Below, one piece after another: positions 8,338 to 18,706 of a stretch of DNA of 64,000 nucleotides. The stretch's first letter is position 1. Each line of letters opens with the position of its first letter. The position numbers and the translations under genes are program-made. Source of the stretch: Micromonospora sp. WMMD1128 (GTDB lineage: Bacteria > Actinomycetota > Actinomycetes > Mycobacteriales > Micromonosporaceae); NCBI RefSeq assembly GCF_027497235.1, contig NZ_CP114902.1, positions 558,001 to 622,000 on the forward strand. Reading direction: 5' to 3'. The notes under the pieces were generated by a model that had not been told where the DNA came from, made no database searches, and was given only the letters and a program-made list of their open reading frames with translations.

Positions 8338-9597
8338 TCAGCGCGTGCCGGTGGCGGCGGCTCGCCGCCTCGACAGCGCGTCGATGGTCGCGGCGGCGAG
8401 CAGGACCACGCCGGTGACCACGAACTTGACGCCCGAGCTGTACCCCATCAGTCCCATGCCGTTGTCGATCACCGCGACCACCGCGCCACCGAGCACGGCG
8501 TCGAGGACGCGGCCCTTGCCGCCGAAGAGGCTGGTGCCGCCGATCACCGCCGCGCCGACGGCGTAGAGCAGCACGTTGCTGCCGCCGGTGTTGGGGTCGA
8601 CCGAGTTGGCCCGGCTGGCCGCCACGATGCCACCGATGGCCGCCATCCCGGAGCAGATGACGAAGACGGAGACGCGGATCCGGTCCACGCTGATGCCGGC
8701 CCGGCGGGCCGCCTCGGCGTTGCCGCCGACCGCGTAGATGTGCCGGCCGTAGCTGGTGCGCTGGAGCACGAACGTCCAGACGACAAGCAGCAGCGCGATG
8801 ATCGGCACCACGATCGGCACGCCCTTGAGCGAGACCACCAGGACGTTGCGGCTGCGCTCCAGGTTGAGCACGTAGACCGCGACGCCGAGGATCACGGCGA
8901 GGCCACCGATGCGGGCGGCCACCACCGCGATCGGGTCGGTGACCAGACCACGGGCCGACCGGTTGCGGTAGCGCAGCAACTGCACGGCCGCGTACCCGGC
9001 GACGGCCAGCACGGCCAGCGCCCAGCCCAGCACGGGCGGGAGGTTGCGGTTGGCGATCGCCACCAGCACGCTGTCCCGGACCGAGATGTTGGCGCCCTCG
9101 TCCATCAGCGTCAGCACGACGCCCTGGAACGCGAGGAAGCCGGCGAGCGTGACCACGAAGGACGGGATGCCGACCTTCGCGACCAGCAGGCCGAGCACGA
9201 CGCCGATCACCACGCCGGTGCCGACGGCGGCGACCACCGCCACGTACCAGGGATAGCCGAGCACGGTGACGGTGTTGGCCAGGATGGCGGCGCAGACACC
9301 GCTGGCGAAGCCGGCGGAGAGGTCGATCTCGCCGAGCAACAGGACGAAGACCAGGCCCATCGCGATGAGCGTGACGGCCGCGCCCTGGGTGAACAGGTTG
9401 GCGAGGTTGCCGGCGGTGAAGAACGACGGGCGGGCGATCGAGAAGCCGACGGCGAGCGCGACGAGCATCACCACGGCCGGCAGGGCGCCGATGTCGCCAC
9501 CGCGTACCCGGCGCCAGTAGTTGTTCACGTGGGTGCCCACGGTCGGTGCCGGTGCCAGGCCGGCCGGGCGTTCCTTCTTCACGGCGGTGGCGGTCAT
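8338..9597 (-). CDS. Sugar ABC transporter permease (XylH/RbsC type)
   Basis: A 419-aa integral membrane protein with about ten hydrophobic segments, the first after a short cytoplasmic N-terminus (DIGALPAVVMLVALAVGF). It has the carbohydrate-uptake type 2 signature blocks LLLGEIDLSAG and GRHIYAVGGNAEAARRAGI. It forms the channel for the periplasmic-type sugar-binding lipoprotein at 10531-11631. The start overlaps the ATPase stop (ATGA). Xylose-like specificity is suggested by the likeness of the binding protein to XylF but is not proven. Confidence 0.9.
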   Translation of the reverse strand: MTATAVKKERPAGLAPAPTVGTHVNNYWRRVRGGDIGALPAVVMLVALAVGFSIARPSFFTAGNLANLFTQGAAVTLIAMGLVFVLLLGEIDLSAGFASGVCAAILANTVTVLGYPWYVAVVAAVGTGVVIGVVLGLLVAKVGIPSFVVTLAGFLAFQGVVLTLMDEGANISVRDSVLVAIANRNLPPVLGWALAVLAVAGYAAVQLLRYRNRSARGLVTDPIAVVAARIGGLAVILGVAVYVLNLERSRNVLVVSLKGVPIVVPIIALLLVVWTFVLQRTSYGRHIYAVGGNAEAARRAGISVDRIRVSVFVICSGMAAIGGIVAASRANSVDPNTGGSNVLLYAVGAAVIGGTSLFGGKGRVLDAVLGGAVVAVIDNGMGLMGYSSGVKFVVTGVVLLAAATIDALSRRRAAATGTR

Positions 9598-10412
9598 CGG
9601 ACGGCTCCTGGAGTGGTGTCGACGGGCGCGGCGCCGGTGCCGTTGCTGCCCGGTTCGCCGGCGAGGCCGAGGTCGCCGGAGCGGCCGGCGGTGATCAGCT
9701 CGACCACCTGCGAGTGGGTGATGTCGGTGGTCTTCACCTGGGCGACCATCTGGCCGAGGTAGAGCGCGGCGATCCGGTCGGAGACCGCGAAGACGTCGTT
9801 CATGTTGTGCGAGATGAGCACCACGGCCAGGCCGTTGTCGGCGAGCCGGCGGACCAGCTCCAGCACCTGGGCGGTCTGCGCGACGCCGAGCGCGGCGGTG
9901 GGCTCGTCCAGGATGACCAGCTTGCTGTTCCAGAGCACGGCCTTGGCGATGGCGACGGTCTGCCGCTGCCCGCCGGAGAGGCTGGACACGTGCTGGCGCA
10001 ACGACTTCACGGTGCGGACGCTGAGGCCGTCCAGGGTCTCGGCGGCCATCTGCTCCATGGTCGGCTCGTCGAGCACGATGCCGCTGTGCTTCTCCCGGCC
10101 GAGGAACATGTTCTGCACGATGTCGAGGTTGTCGCAGAGTGCCAGGTCCTGGTAGACGACCTCGATCCCGAGCGCGGCGGCGTCCCGAGGGCTGTTGATG
10201 CTCACCGGCCTGCCGTCGAAGAGGAACTGGCCGGCGTCGGTGGGATAGATGCCGCTGATGCACTTGACCAGGGTCGACTTGCCGGCGCCGTTGTCACCGA
10301 CGAGCGCGGTCACCTCGCCGGCGTGTGCCGTGAGCGCGACGTCACGCAGCACCTGGACGGGACCGAAGCTCTTGTCGATCCCGCGTAGCTCCAGCAGGGG
10401 GGTTGCGGACAC
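9594..10412 (-). CDS. Sugar ABC transporter ATP-binding protein, single-domain
   Basis: Energises the adjacent permease. Walker A is GDNGAGKST, the signature is SSLSGGQ, and Walker B is LVILDEPTAALG. At 272 aa it has only one nucleotide-binding domain, whereas XylG, MglA and RbsA usually carry two in about 500 aa, so it presumably works as a homodimer. The GTG at 10412 is chosen because AAGGAG lies 6 nt upstream; an in-frame TTG at 10427 would overlap that Shine-Dalgarno. Confidence 0.9.
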   Translation of the reverse strand: MSATPLLELRGIDKSFGPVQVLRDVALTAHAGEVTALVGDNGAGKSTLVKCISGIYPTDAGQFLFDGRPVSINSPRDAAALGIEVVYQDLALCDNLDIVQNMFLGREKHSGIVLDEPTMEQMAAETLDGLSVRTVKSLRQHVSSLSGGQRQTVAIAKAVLWNSKLVILDEPTAALGVAQTAQVLELVRRLADNGLAVVLISHNMNDVFAVSDRIAALYLGQMVAQVKTTDITHSQVVELITAGRSGDLGLAGEPGSNGTGAAPVDTTPGAVR

Positions 10413-10470
10413 GGGGGTCTCCTTCAAACGGAGGGGAGGTCTCGGATCCCGTCCGGGCGTGGGGCGGGGA

Positions 10471-10512
10471 GCGCCGCCCGGCGCGGGAGTGTTTCCCCGG
10501 GCCGGGCGGCGC
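10471..10512 (-). terminator. Stem-loop between sugar-binding protein and ATPase genes
   Basis: Perfect 12-base arms GCGCCGCCCGGC and GCCGGGCGGCGC flank an 18-nt loop. It has no T-run. Placed directly after the binding-protein gene, it likely acts as a partial terminator or 3' stabiliser giving more binding protein than permease/ATPase. Confidence 0.55.
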
Positions 10513-10530
10513 CGCCTGATGCGGGGTGGG

Positions 10531-11631
10531 TCAGCTCACGCCGGCGTCGGTGCAGAGCTTGGCGAAAGCACCGGTGCAGAGCTCGTCCTTGGTGACGTAG
10601 CCGTCTGCCACGACGTCCTTGACGTTCTCCTTGTAGATGGCCTTCGGCTCGAGCAGCACGGACGGGACGTCCCGGTTGCCCTCCGGGTCCTTGACGGTCT
10701 GGCCGGTGTCCTTCTTCTCGCCCTTGGCGAGCGCGATGGCCAGCTCGGAGGCGGCGTCCGCCTCCTTCTTGACCGCCTTGTAGACGGTCATGCACTGGTC
10801 ACCGGCGAGGATGTTCTGCAGACCCTCCTTGGTGGCGTCCTGGCCGGTCACCGGGACCTTGCCGTTGAGCTTGTTCTTCTTCAGCACCGAGATGGCCGCG
10901 TTGCCGAGGCCGTCGTTGGCGGCGAGCACGCCGTCGATCTTGCCGCGGGCCTTGGTCATCTGCTGCTCGAAGATGGTCGCGGCCTGCGCGTTGTCCCAGG
11001 CCGGCACCGAGTCGTCGGCGACCTTGGTGTATTCGTTCGCGTCGAACTTCGGCTTGAGCACCGAGTCGTACCCGTTCTTGAACAGGGTGGCGTTGTTGTC
11101 GGTCGGCGAACCGTTGAGGTAGGAGATCGCCGGGTTCTTGGCGCCCTTGTCGGTCAGGCACTTGACCAGGCCCTCGCCCTGGAGCTTGCCGACGGCCTCG
11201 TTGTCGAAGCTGACGTAGTACTGGGCGGAGCCGCCCAGGGTCAGCCGGTCGTAGTCGATGGTGGCCACGCCCTGCGACTTGGCCTTGTCGAGCACGGCCT
11301 TACCGGTGCCGGAGTCCAGGTTGACGATCATCAGCACGTTGACGCCGTTGGTGATCATCTGGTCGGCGATGGTCTGGAACGCGGTCTTGTCGTTCTGCGC
11401 GTTCTGGATGTCGGACTCGACCCCGGCGGCGTCGAACGCCTCCTTGAGGTACTTGCGGTCCGCGCCCTCCCAGCGGGCGGAGGACTTGCTGTCCGGCAGG
11501 ATCACGCCGATCTTCGGCTTCTTGTCGTTCGAACCGCCGGCCTGGTCGGAACCGCCGTCGTCGCCGCAGGCGGCCATGCTGCCGGTCGCGAGGAGGCCGA
11601 CGGCCGCGAAGGTGAGGAAGCCCTTGCGCAT
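10531..11631 (-). CDS. Sugar ABC transporter substrate-binding lipoprotein (XylF-like)
   Basis: A 366-aa extracellular lipoprotein. The signal peptide ends in the lipobox SMAAC near residue 21, then an Asp/Gly/Ser linker precedes KPKIGVILPDSKSSARWEGAD, typical of type-1 periplasmic sugar-binding folds. IVNLDSGTGKAVLDKAKSQG and VPVTGQDATKEGLQNILAG resemble xylose-binding proteins. The ATG at 11631 has GAAAGGA about 10 nt upstream; the frame is open further 5' but without a better start. It is the first gene of the sugar operon, read leftward through the ATPase, the permease and the ROK regulator. Confidence 0.9.
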   Translation of the reverse strand: MRKGFLTFAAVGLLATGSMAACGDDGGSDQAGGSNDKKPKIGVILPDSKSSARWEGADRKYLKEAFDAAGVESDIQNAQNDKTAFQTIADQMITNGVNVLMIVNLDSGTGKAVLDKAKSQGVATIDYDRLTLGGSAQYYVSFDNEAVGKLQGEGLVKCLTDKGAKNPAISYLNGSPTDNNATLFKNGYDSVLKPKFDANEYTKVADDSVPAWDNAQAATIFEQQMTKARGKIDGVLAANDGLGNAAISVLKKNKLNGKVPVTGQDATKEGLQNILAGDQCMTVYKAVKKEADAASELAIALAKGEKKDTGQTVKDPEGNRDVPSVLLEPKAIYKENVKDVVADGYVTKDELCTGAFAKLCTDAGVS

Positions 11632-11676
11632 GTGCACGGGTCCTTTCGGGGGTGGGGAGTTGCATTCGGTTGTTTT

Positions 11677-11772
11677 GTTGTGTCCGGCAACGTATTCCGC
11701 GCTTCCCGCCCTCCGCAAGAGTGCCGAGGTCAGAAGTTTGTTGGCGGCGGTAACAATTCAGCAACGCGGTTG
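11677..11772 (-). promoter_or_regulatory. Promoter and candidate operators of the sugar ABC operon
   Basis: On the minus strand TTGCGG (11718-11713), 18 nt, TACGTT (11694-11689) form a promoter about 60 nt before the ATG. A GTTG-N7-CAAC dyad at 11677-11691 overlaps the -10 and predicted start site. TTGTT/AACAA arms at 11738-11756 and CAAC-GCG-GTTG at 11762-11772 lie upstream. Sites of this kind would suit the ROK repressor, but assignment is inference. Confidence 0.4.
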
Positions 11773-11806
11773 TCACCCGGCCGACACCGGGGAAAGAACC
11801 GCCCGC

Positions 11807-12295
11807 TCAGCGCCCGGCGACGGGGGCGGTCACGGCCCCGGTCAGCGCGACCAGGTCGGCCGGGGCGAGCTGCACCTGCAGACCCCGGCGGCCGGCCGAG
11901 ACGTACACCGTCGGGTGCGCCAGCGCGGAGGCGTCGACCACTGTCGGCAGCGCCCGGCGTTGCCCGAGCGGACTGATCCCGCCCCGCACGTACCCGGTCG
12001 CCCGCTCGGCCGCGATCCGGTCGGCCAGCATGGCCCGCTTACCGCCGACGGCCGCGGCCAGCGCCTTCAGGTCCAGCTCGCCGGTCACCGGCACCACCGC
12101 CACGGTCAGCTCGCCGTCGACGTCCGAGACAAGCGTCTTGAACACCCGCTCCGGTGGCACCCCGAGCGCGGCGGCGACAAGCGCGCCGTAGTTCGGCGCG
12201 TCCGGCGAGACGTCGTACGGATGCGTGCTGTGCACGATCTTGCGCTTGGTCAGCAGCGCGGTCGCCGGAGTGCCCCGTCCCGCCATGACCGCCAA
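11807..12295 (-). CDS. YbaK/EbsC-family aminoacyl-tRNA deacylase
   Basis: A 162-aa protein of the YbaK fold, which hydrolyses misacylated tRNAs such as Cys-tRNA(Pro). Visible family features are FKTLVSDVDGELTVAVVPV, the lysine-containing GGKRAML block and GYVRGGISPLGQRRALPTV. It is cytoplasmic and appears to be monocistronic. The start may be 12295 or the in-frame ATG at 12286 (MAGRGTPA). There is no clear link to its neighbours. Confidence 0.88.
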   Translation of the reverse strand: MAVMAGRGTPATALLTKRKIVHSTHPYDVSPDAPNYGALVAAALGVPPERVFKTLVSDVDGELTVAVVPVTGELDLKALAAAVGGKRAMLADRIAAERATGYVRGGISPLGQRRALPTVVDASALAHPTVYVSAGRRGLQVQLAPADLVALTGAVTAPVAGR

Positions 12296-12402
12296 GCTAA
12301 CCCGGCCGCCGCTCCCGGGCGAGTCGAAACCCGACCGTGCTCAACGTAGGCCGGCGCCGGTGCCGTCGGGGCGATGGCGACGCGCCCGGCCGGTGACGCC
12401 GC

Positions 12403-13635
12403 TCAGCCGGCGGCCGGCACCGGCCGGCAGATCAGCGTGGTGGGCGCGCCGGCCACCCGGGTCAGCACCAGGCTGGCCGCCGCGTCGCCGGCCAGGCGCA
12501 GGTCGCGGCGCAGCTTCTCCGGCTCCAGCGCCGACCCGCGTTTGCGGATCTCCACCCGGCCGACCCGGCGCTCCCGCAGCAGGGCGCGCAGCCGCTTCAG
12601 CGAGAACGGCAGCACGTCGGTGATCTCCAGGCAGCGGGCGAACGGGGTGGGCCGCGCCGCGTCCGCGTAGAGGTAGGCGATCGACGGGTCGGCGAGGGTG
12701 GCGTCGAGGTCGGCGGCCAGCTCCGCGACCAGGTGCGCGCGGACCACGGCCGGGTCCGGGTCGTACAGGAACCGCCGCACGGGCCCCACCGTCGCCTCCT
12801 CTCCACCGGTGCCGGTGAGGTGATAAGAAGGGGCCCCTCCTCTACCGGAGGCGTTAAGTGGGGGCCCTTCCTTCTCGTGCAGCAGGGTGGCGCGGCGGGG
12901 GACCTCGGCCAGCGCGCCGCACCAGAGGGCCGCCTCGACGAGGTCGCCGTCCACGCTTACCCACTCCGCCTCGGCGCCGGCCGGGATCAGCGCGTGGTCC
13001 AGGCCGGGGGCCACCTTCACCACGGTGTGCGGCACCCGCGCGGCCAGCCCGGTGACGAAGTCCCAGGGCGGCGAGTAGGCGTTCGGGTCGAAGATCCGCC
13101 GGCCGGTGCCGGCCCGCCGCCGGGCCGGGTCGCAGAAGACCGCCTCCACCCCGGTCACGTCGAACGCCGTGGCGTCGCCGCACTCCACCGTCAACAGCTC
13201 CGCCAGCCCGGCGGCCTCGGCGTTCGCGGCGGCCATCGCGGCGGTCACCGGGTCGGCCTCCACCCCGTACACCCGGATGCCGGCGCGGGCGGCGGCGAGC
13301 GCGTCCGCGCCCAGGCCGCAACCCAGATCGGCCAGCGTGGTCACCCCCGCGGCGCGCAGCCGGGCGGCCCGCCGGTCGGCGACCACCCGCCGGGTGGCCT
13401 GTTCCAGCCCGGCCCGGGTGAGGAACATCCGGGCCGCCGCCGACCCGAACTTGCCGACGGCGCGGCGACGCAGCTCCGCCTGGGTCAGCGCCGCCGCCGC
13501 GAGCCCGGCCGGCACCCCGGCCGACCGGAGCGCACCCGCCGCCGTCAGCGGGTCGCCGCCGGCCACCCGCGCCGCCGCGTCGAGCGCGGCCGACCCCTCG
13601 GGGGTACGCAGGGCGGCGAGCTGGTCGAGATCCAC
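12403..13635 (-). CDS. Class I SAM-dependent methyltransferase, THUMP-like C-terminus, with in-frame repeat insertion
   Basis: About 410 aa. An N-terminal helical region (RRRAVGKFG...[13 protein letters not shown]) precedes the SAM-binding motif [16 protein letters not shown] and an acidic motif [26 protein letters not shown] is the catalytic-loop region. The C-terminal third ([27 protein letters not shown]) matches the THUMP-like domain of actinobacterial methyltransferases. The substrate is unknown. Residues encoded by 12823-12876 are a copy of the palindromic repeat read in frame, with unusual codons (CTT, AGA, TCT, TAT). The GTG at 13635 is preferred because GACAAT lies 7 nt upstream (leaderless pattern); an ATG at 13671 is possible. 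Confidence 0.8.
   Translation of the reverse strand: MDLDQLAALRTPEGSAALDAAARVAGGDPLTAAGALRSAGVPAGLAAAALTQAELRRRAVGKFGSAAARMFLTRAGLEQATRRVVADRRAARLRAAGVTTLADLGCGLGADALAAARAGIRVYGVEADPVTAAMAAANAEAAGLAELLTVECGDATAFDVTGVEAVFCDPARRRAGTGRRIFDPNAYSPPWDFVTGLAARVPHTVVKVAPGLDHALIPAGAEAEWVSVDGDLVEAALWCGALAEVPRRATLLHEKEGPPLNASGRGGAPSYHLTGTGGEEATVGPVRRFLYDPDPAVVRAHLVAELAADLDATLADPSIAYLYADAARPTPFARCLEITDVLPFSLKRLRALLRERRVGRVEIRKRGSALEPEKLRRDLRLAGDAAASLVLTRVAGAPTTLICRPVPAAG
12823..12876. repeat. GGGCCCC palindromic repeat, copy B, inside a coding region
   Basis: Imperfect arms around GAAGGGGCCC and GGGCCCTTC enclose the loop TCTACCGGAGGCGTTAAGT, matching copy A's loop almost exactly. It lies wholly within the methyltransferase gene and keeps the frame open, adding about 18 residues ([18 protein letters not shown]) between two conserved blocks. 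Confidence 0.85.
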
Positions 13636-13684
13636 CCGCCCATTGTCCCGACCCGCCTCGCGGAGCGACACGGCGGACGACGCG

Positions 13685-13711
13685 CTGGCACTCTCCTTGA
13701 CGGAGTGCTAG
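13685..13711 (+). promoter_or_regulatory. CIRCE operator 1
   Basis: CTGGCACTC-N9-GAGTGCTAG, matching the CIRCE inverted repeat TTAGCACTC-N9-GAGTGCTAA bound by the heat-shock repressor HrcA. It covers the -35 (TTGACG, 13697-13702) of the groES promoter. Confidence 0.9.
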
Positions 13712-13725
13712 CCGAGGAATAACCT
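13697..13725 (+). promoter_or_regulatory. groESL promoter
   Basis: TTGACG (13697-13702), 17 nt, TAACCT (13720-13725). The predicted start falls near 13732, inside the second CIRCE, leaving a leader of about 160 nt before groES. Confidence 0.75.
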
Positions 13726-13729
13726 GCGA

Positions 13730-13756
13730 TTAGCACTCTCACCCTGAGGGTGCCAA
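13730..13756 (+). promoter_or_regulatory. CIRCE operator 2
   Basis: TTAGCACTC-N9-GGGTGCCAA. The left half is a perfect CIRCE half-site and the right half deviates at two positions. It overlaps the predicted transcription start, so HrcA bound here and at 13685 would clamp both ends of the promoter. Confidence 0.88.
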
Positions 13757-13892
13757 CGCCCGGGCCCTGGTGTCCGGGGGTTGAACGCCAGGCGGACCGG
13801 CACCCGCGACGACGGCCCCGCCCGGTGGCATGTGGCAGATTGACGCTGGTCGGCGTGCCGACCGGTAACGACACCAAGTACCCCAGGAGGGT

Positions 13893-15924
<2,032 letters not shown>

Positions 15925-15943
15925 CCCGAGGAACACAGCCCGA

Positions 15944-15982
15944 CCTCAGGGCACACCGCCGAGCCGGCGGTGTGCCCTGAGG
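15944..15982 (+). terminator. groESL terminator
   Basis: Perfect 18-base arms: CCTCAGGGCACACCGCCG (15944-15961) and its complement at 15965-15982, with a 3-nt loop, 20 nt after groEL. It has no long T-run, as is usual in GC-rich actinobacteria. Confidence 0.8.
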
Positions 15983-16048
15983 CGTATTCGCTTACGGAAC
16001 GCTGACGGAATTGGCAGCGGACCCGACCTGTCGACCAGACTGGGCCGC

Positions 16049-17794
16049 GTGAGCACGATCTCCCGCCGTTCCGCGGCCCTGGCCGGTGTCGTCGCCGCCG
16101 TGGTGGCACTCGGTGTCGCCGAGCCGGTGGCCGTCCTGACCGGTCCCCGGTCCGCCCCGCTGATCGCCGTCGGCGGTCTCGTGGTCGACCTGGTGCCCGA
16201 GCCGCTCAAGCAGTTCGCCATCGACCTCTTCGGCACGTACGACAAGATCGCGCTGCTGGTCGGGACCGCGCTGCTGCTCGCCGGCTTCGCGGCGCTGCTC
16301 GGCCTGGCGGCGGCCCGGCGGCTGGCGGTCGGCCTGGCCGGCATCGGCGCGTTCGCCGTGCTCGGGGTGGCCGCCGCGCTGACCCGGGCCGGCGCGAACG
16401 CGTTCGACGCGCTGCCCTCGCTCGTCGGCGCCGCCCTCGGCGGGCTCACGCTCTGGGCGTTCGTGGCCGGCCCGCTGCGGCCGGACCGCGACCCGGCCGC
16501 CCCGGCGACGTTCTCCGGCAGCGCCACCGGACCCGCGTCGGCGTCCCGGCCCGGCCCCACGTCGCTTCCGGCGGTCCCGGAACGGACGTCGTCGCCCGGA
16601 CCCACGCCGCCTCCGGCGGTCCCCGGACCCGCGTCGCGGCACCGGCCGCCGCCGCCTCCGGCGGTGGCCGCGCTCGCACGCGAGGAGGAGACGCCGGGTG
16701 GCTGGGAGCCGCTGGAGGGTCGGGCCGCGGAGTCGAGGCGCCGGTTCCTGCGCGGCGCCGGCCTGGTCAGCGGCGCGGCCGTGGTGGCCGGGCTCGGCGG
16801 TCACTGGCTGGCCGGCCGGCGGGGGGTCTCGGCGGCGCGGGAGGCGGTGACGCTCCCCGCCCCGGCGACACCGGCCCCACCGGTGCCGGTCGGCGCGGAC
16901 CTGTCCCTGCCCCGGCTCGCCCCCTACGTCACGCCCAACCGGGAGTTCTACCGGATCGACACCGCGCTCGTGGTGCCGCAGGTGGACCCGGTCACCTGGC
17001 GGCTGCGCATCCACGGCCGGGTCCGCAACCCGATCGAGCTGAGCTTCGACGACCTGCTCGCCCGGCCGATGGTCGAGCGCTACGTGACGCTTGCCTGCGT
17101 CTCCAACGAGGTGGGTGGCGACCTCATCGGCAACGCCCGCTGGCTCGGCGTACCGCTCAAGGAGCTGCTGGACGAGGCCGGCCCGGAGGACGGCGCGGAC
17201 CAGGTGGTCGGGCGCGCGGTCGACGGCTGGACCTGCGGCACCCCCACGTCGGTGCTGCGCGACGGGCGGGACGCGCTGCTCGCGGTGGGGATGAACGGCG
17301 AGCCGCTGCCGATCGAACACGGCTTCCCGGTGCGGATGGTGGTGCCCGGCCTCTACGGGTACGTCTCCGCGTGCAAGTGGGTGACGGAACTGGAGCTGAC
17401 CAGCTTCGCCGACTTCGACGCGTACTGGGTGCCGCGTGGCTGGTCCGCGCAGGGCCCGGTGAAGACGCAGTCCCGGATCGACACGCCGCGAGCGCGCAGC
17501 CGACCCGCCGCCGGCCCGGTGACGGTCGCGGGCGTGGCGTGGGCGCAGCACCGGGGCATCCGCCGGGTGGAGGTACGGGTCGACGACGGCCCCTGGCGCG
17601 AGGCGACGCTGGCCCCGGCGGTGTCGTCGGACACCTGGGTCCAGTGGTCGTGGCGCTGGGACGCGACGCCGGGCGAGCACACCCTCGCGGTACGGGCCAC
17701 CGACGCGGCCGGCGAGACGCAGCCGGAGCGCCGCAGCCCGGTGGCCCCGGACGGCGCGACCGGCTGGCACACCGTGAAGGTGACCGTGCCCTGA
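16049..17794 (+). CDS. Membrane-anchored molybdopterin-dependent oxidoreductase (sulfite oxidase family)
   Basis: 581 aa. Residues about 8-150 hold four or five hydrophobic helices, then a Pro/Ser/Ala-rich linker (about 155-215), then RRRFLRGAGLVSGAAVVAGLGG, a twin-Arg-like or single transmembrane segment. The catalytic sulfite-oxidase-fold domain follows, with the molybdenum-ligating cysteine probably C350 in TLACVSNEVGGDLIGNARWLG, and ends in a dimerisation beta-sandwich. The active site should face outside the membrane. The substrate is unknown; sulfite oxidases and YedY-type methionine-sulfoxide reductases share the fold. The GTG start has CAGACT 8 nt upstream (leaderless pattern). Confidence 0.85.
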   Translation: MSTISRRSAALAGVVAAVVALGVAEPVAVLTGPRSAPLIAVGGLVVDLVPEPLKQFAIDLFGTYDKIALLVGTALLLAGFAALLGLAAARRLAVGLAGIGAFAVLGVAAALTRAGANAFDALPSLVGAALGGLTLWAFVAGPLRPDRDPAAPATFSGSATGPASASRPGPTSLPAVPERTSSPGPTPPPAVPGPASRHRPPPPPAVAALAREEETPGGWEPLEGRAAESRRRFLRGAGLVSGAAVVAGLGGHWLAGRRGVSAAREAVTLPAPATPAPPVPVGADLSLPRLAPYVTPNREFYRIDTALVVPQVDPVTWRLRIHGRVRNPIELSFDDLLARPMVERYVTLACVSNEVGGDLIGNARWLGVPLKELLDEAGPEDGADQVVGRAVDGWTCGTPTSVLRDGRDALLAVGMNGEPLPIEHGFPVRMVVPGLYGYVSACKWVTELELTSFADFDAYWVPRGWSAQGPVKTQSRIDTPRARSRPAAGPVTVAGVAWAQHRGIRRVEVRVDDGPWREATLAPAVSSDTWVQWSWRWDATPGEHTLAVRATDAAGETQPERRSPVAPDGATGWHTVKVTVP

Positions 17795-17804
17795 CCCGTC
17801 CCGG

Positions 17805-17905
17805 TCCGCCGCCGGCCCGCGGGCCCGGCCACCCGGTCGCCGCCGCCGGCCCGCGGGCCCGGCCACCCGGTCGCCGCCGCCGGCCCGTGGGCCGGCCAGC
17901 CGGGC
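17805..17905. repeat. 34-bp tandem repeat, three copies
   Basis: Units with period 34 (anchor GGCCCGCGGG or GGCCCGTGGG at 17814, 17848 and 17882); the third is degenerate. Each contains GGCCCGCGGGCC, itself palindromic. It lies just after the oxidoreductase stop and may contribute to termination. Confidence 0.75.
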
Positions 17906-18240
17906 GTCACGGCGTCCCGCCCAGCCAACTGGCCGGCCCGGACGTCACCGCGCGGGCTGGCCCGGCCGTCGTTCGCAACTGCCTGGCAAGTTGATGGCGT
18001 CAATGGTTCGGCTTCGGCTGGCCGGCGGCGTCGTGCTGCGGAACACCTCCGGGGCCGCTGCCTGAGTCACCTGCGTCATCAAGTTTGTAGGCGCCGGACG
18101 GGTACTCCCTGGCGCGGGGCAGGCCGGGTCTCGGGCTACCGGGTCGGGCGGGTGCTCACCGTGGTCTCCGCGGATCGGCCGGGGGTGGCGGGTGGAAGGC
18201 GGCGCAGACGCCTGGCCCGGATGGCGGCTCGGGCGAAGAA
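17906..18240. other. Intergenic stretch without a confident gene
   Basis: Between the 34-bp repeats and the whiD terminator I see no conserved gene. On the minus strand TACAAA at 18089-18084 stands four bases before an ATG at 18079 that opens a 44-codon frame to 17945 (MTQVTQAAAPEVF...). Its composition gives no family, so it is only a candidate small gene. Confidence 0.35.
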
Positions 18241-18277
18241 ACGCCGCCGTGCCCCGGAAATGCGGGGACACGGCGGC
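18241..18277 (-). terminator. Terminator of whiD
   Basis: Arms CGCCGCCGTGCCCCG and CGGGGACACGGCGGCG pair with one bulged A around a GAAATG loop, 45 nt beyond the whiD stop. Confidence 0.7.
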
Positions 18278-18322
18278 GGGAAGTGTGGCGGGTCGGGCAA
18301 CCCTGCGTCAGGCGACCGTGGT

Positions 18323-18706
18323 TCAGGCGACCTTGCGCTGGTCCGGCACGGCGGTCTTGTGGGACCGGCCGAGACGGGCCTCGAGCCGGGCGACGTCCAC
18401 CTGGGACTGCCGGCGGTCGGCCAGGTCCTCCCAACCGAGGGCGAGCAGCCGCAGCCGCTCGGACTCGCTGAATCCGCCCCAGACGCCGTACGGCTCGCGG
18501 ACGGCGAGGGCGTGCGCGGCGCACTCGGCGCGCACCGGGCAGGCGCGGCAGACCGACTTCGCGCCGGACTCGCGGCGCAGCCGGGACGAGCCGCGCTCGC
18601 CGTCCGGGTGGAAGAACTGGGCGCTGTCGCGGCCCCGGCACGCGCCGAGCCGCTGCCAGTCCCACAGGTCGACGATGGGTCCAGGCAGCCTACGTACGTT
18701 CGACAT
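18323..18706 (-). CDS. whiD: WhiB-family iron-sulfur regulator, WhiD/WhiB3 type
   Basis: A 127-aa transcription factor binding a [4Fe-4S] cluster through four cysteines: one in GACRGRD, two in VCRACP and one in AECAAHAL. The GVWGG turn follows, then a basic C-terminal helix. RLPGPIVDLWDWQ and FFHPDGERG are characteristic of Streptomyces WhiD and mycobacterial WhiB3, needed for spore maturation and redox response respectively. GGAGG-rich sequence precedes the ATG. It is divergent from the BldM orthologue, as I recall for whiD-bldM in Streptomyces. It probably partners the principal sigma factor region 4. Confidence 0.9.
   Translation of the reverse strand: MSNVRRLPGPIVDLWDWQRLGACRGRDSAQFFHPDGERGSSRLRRESGAKSVCRACPVRAECAAHALAVREPYGVWGGFSESERLRLLALGWEDLADRRQSQVDVARLEARLGRSHKTAVPDQRKVA

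Noticed and set aside
12823..12876. Frameshift or gene split in the methyltransferase
   Set aside because: The frame stays open across the repeat and both flanks read into the expected domains, so it is an in-frame insertion, not a broken gene.
17805..17905. CRISPR array
   Set aside because: The 34-bp units abut without spacers and only three copies exist.
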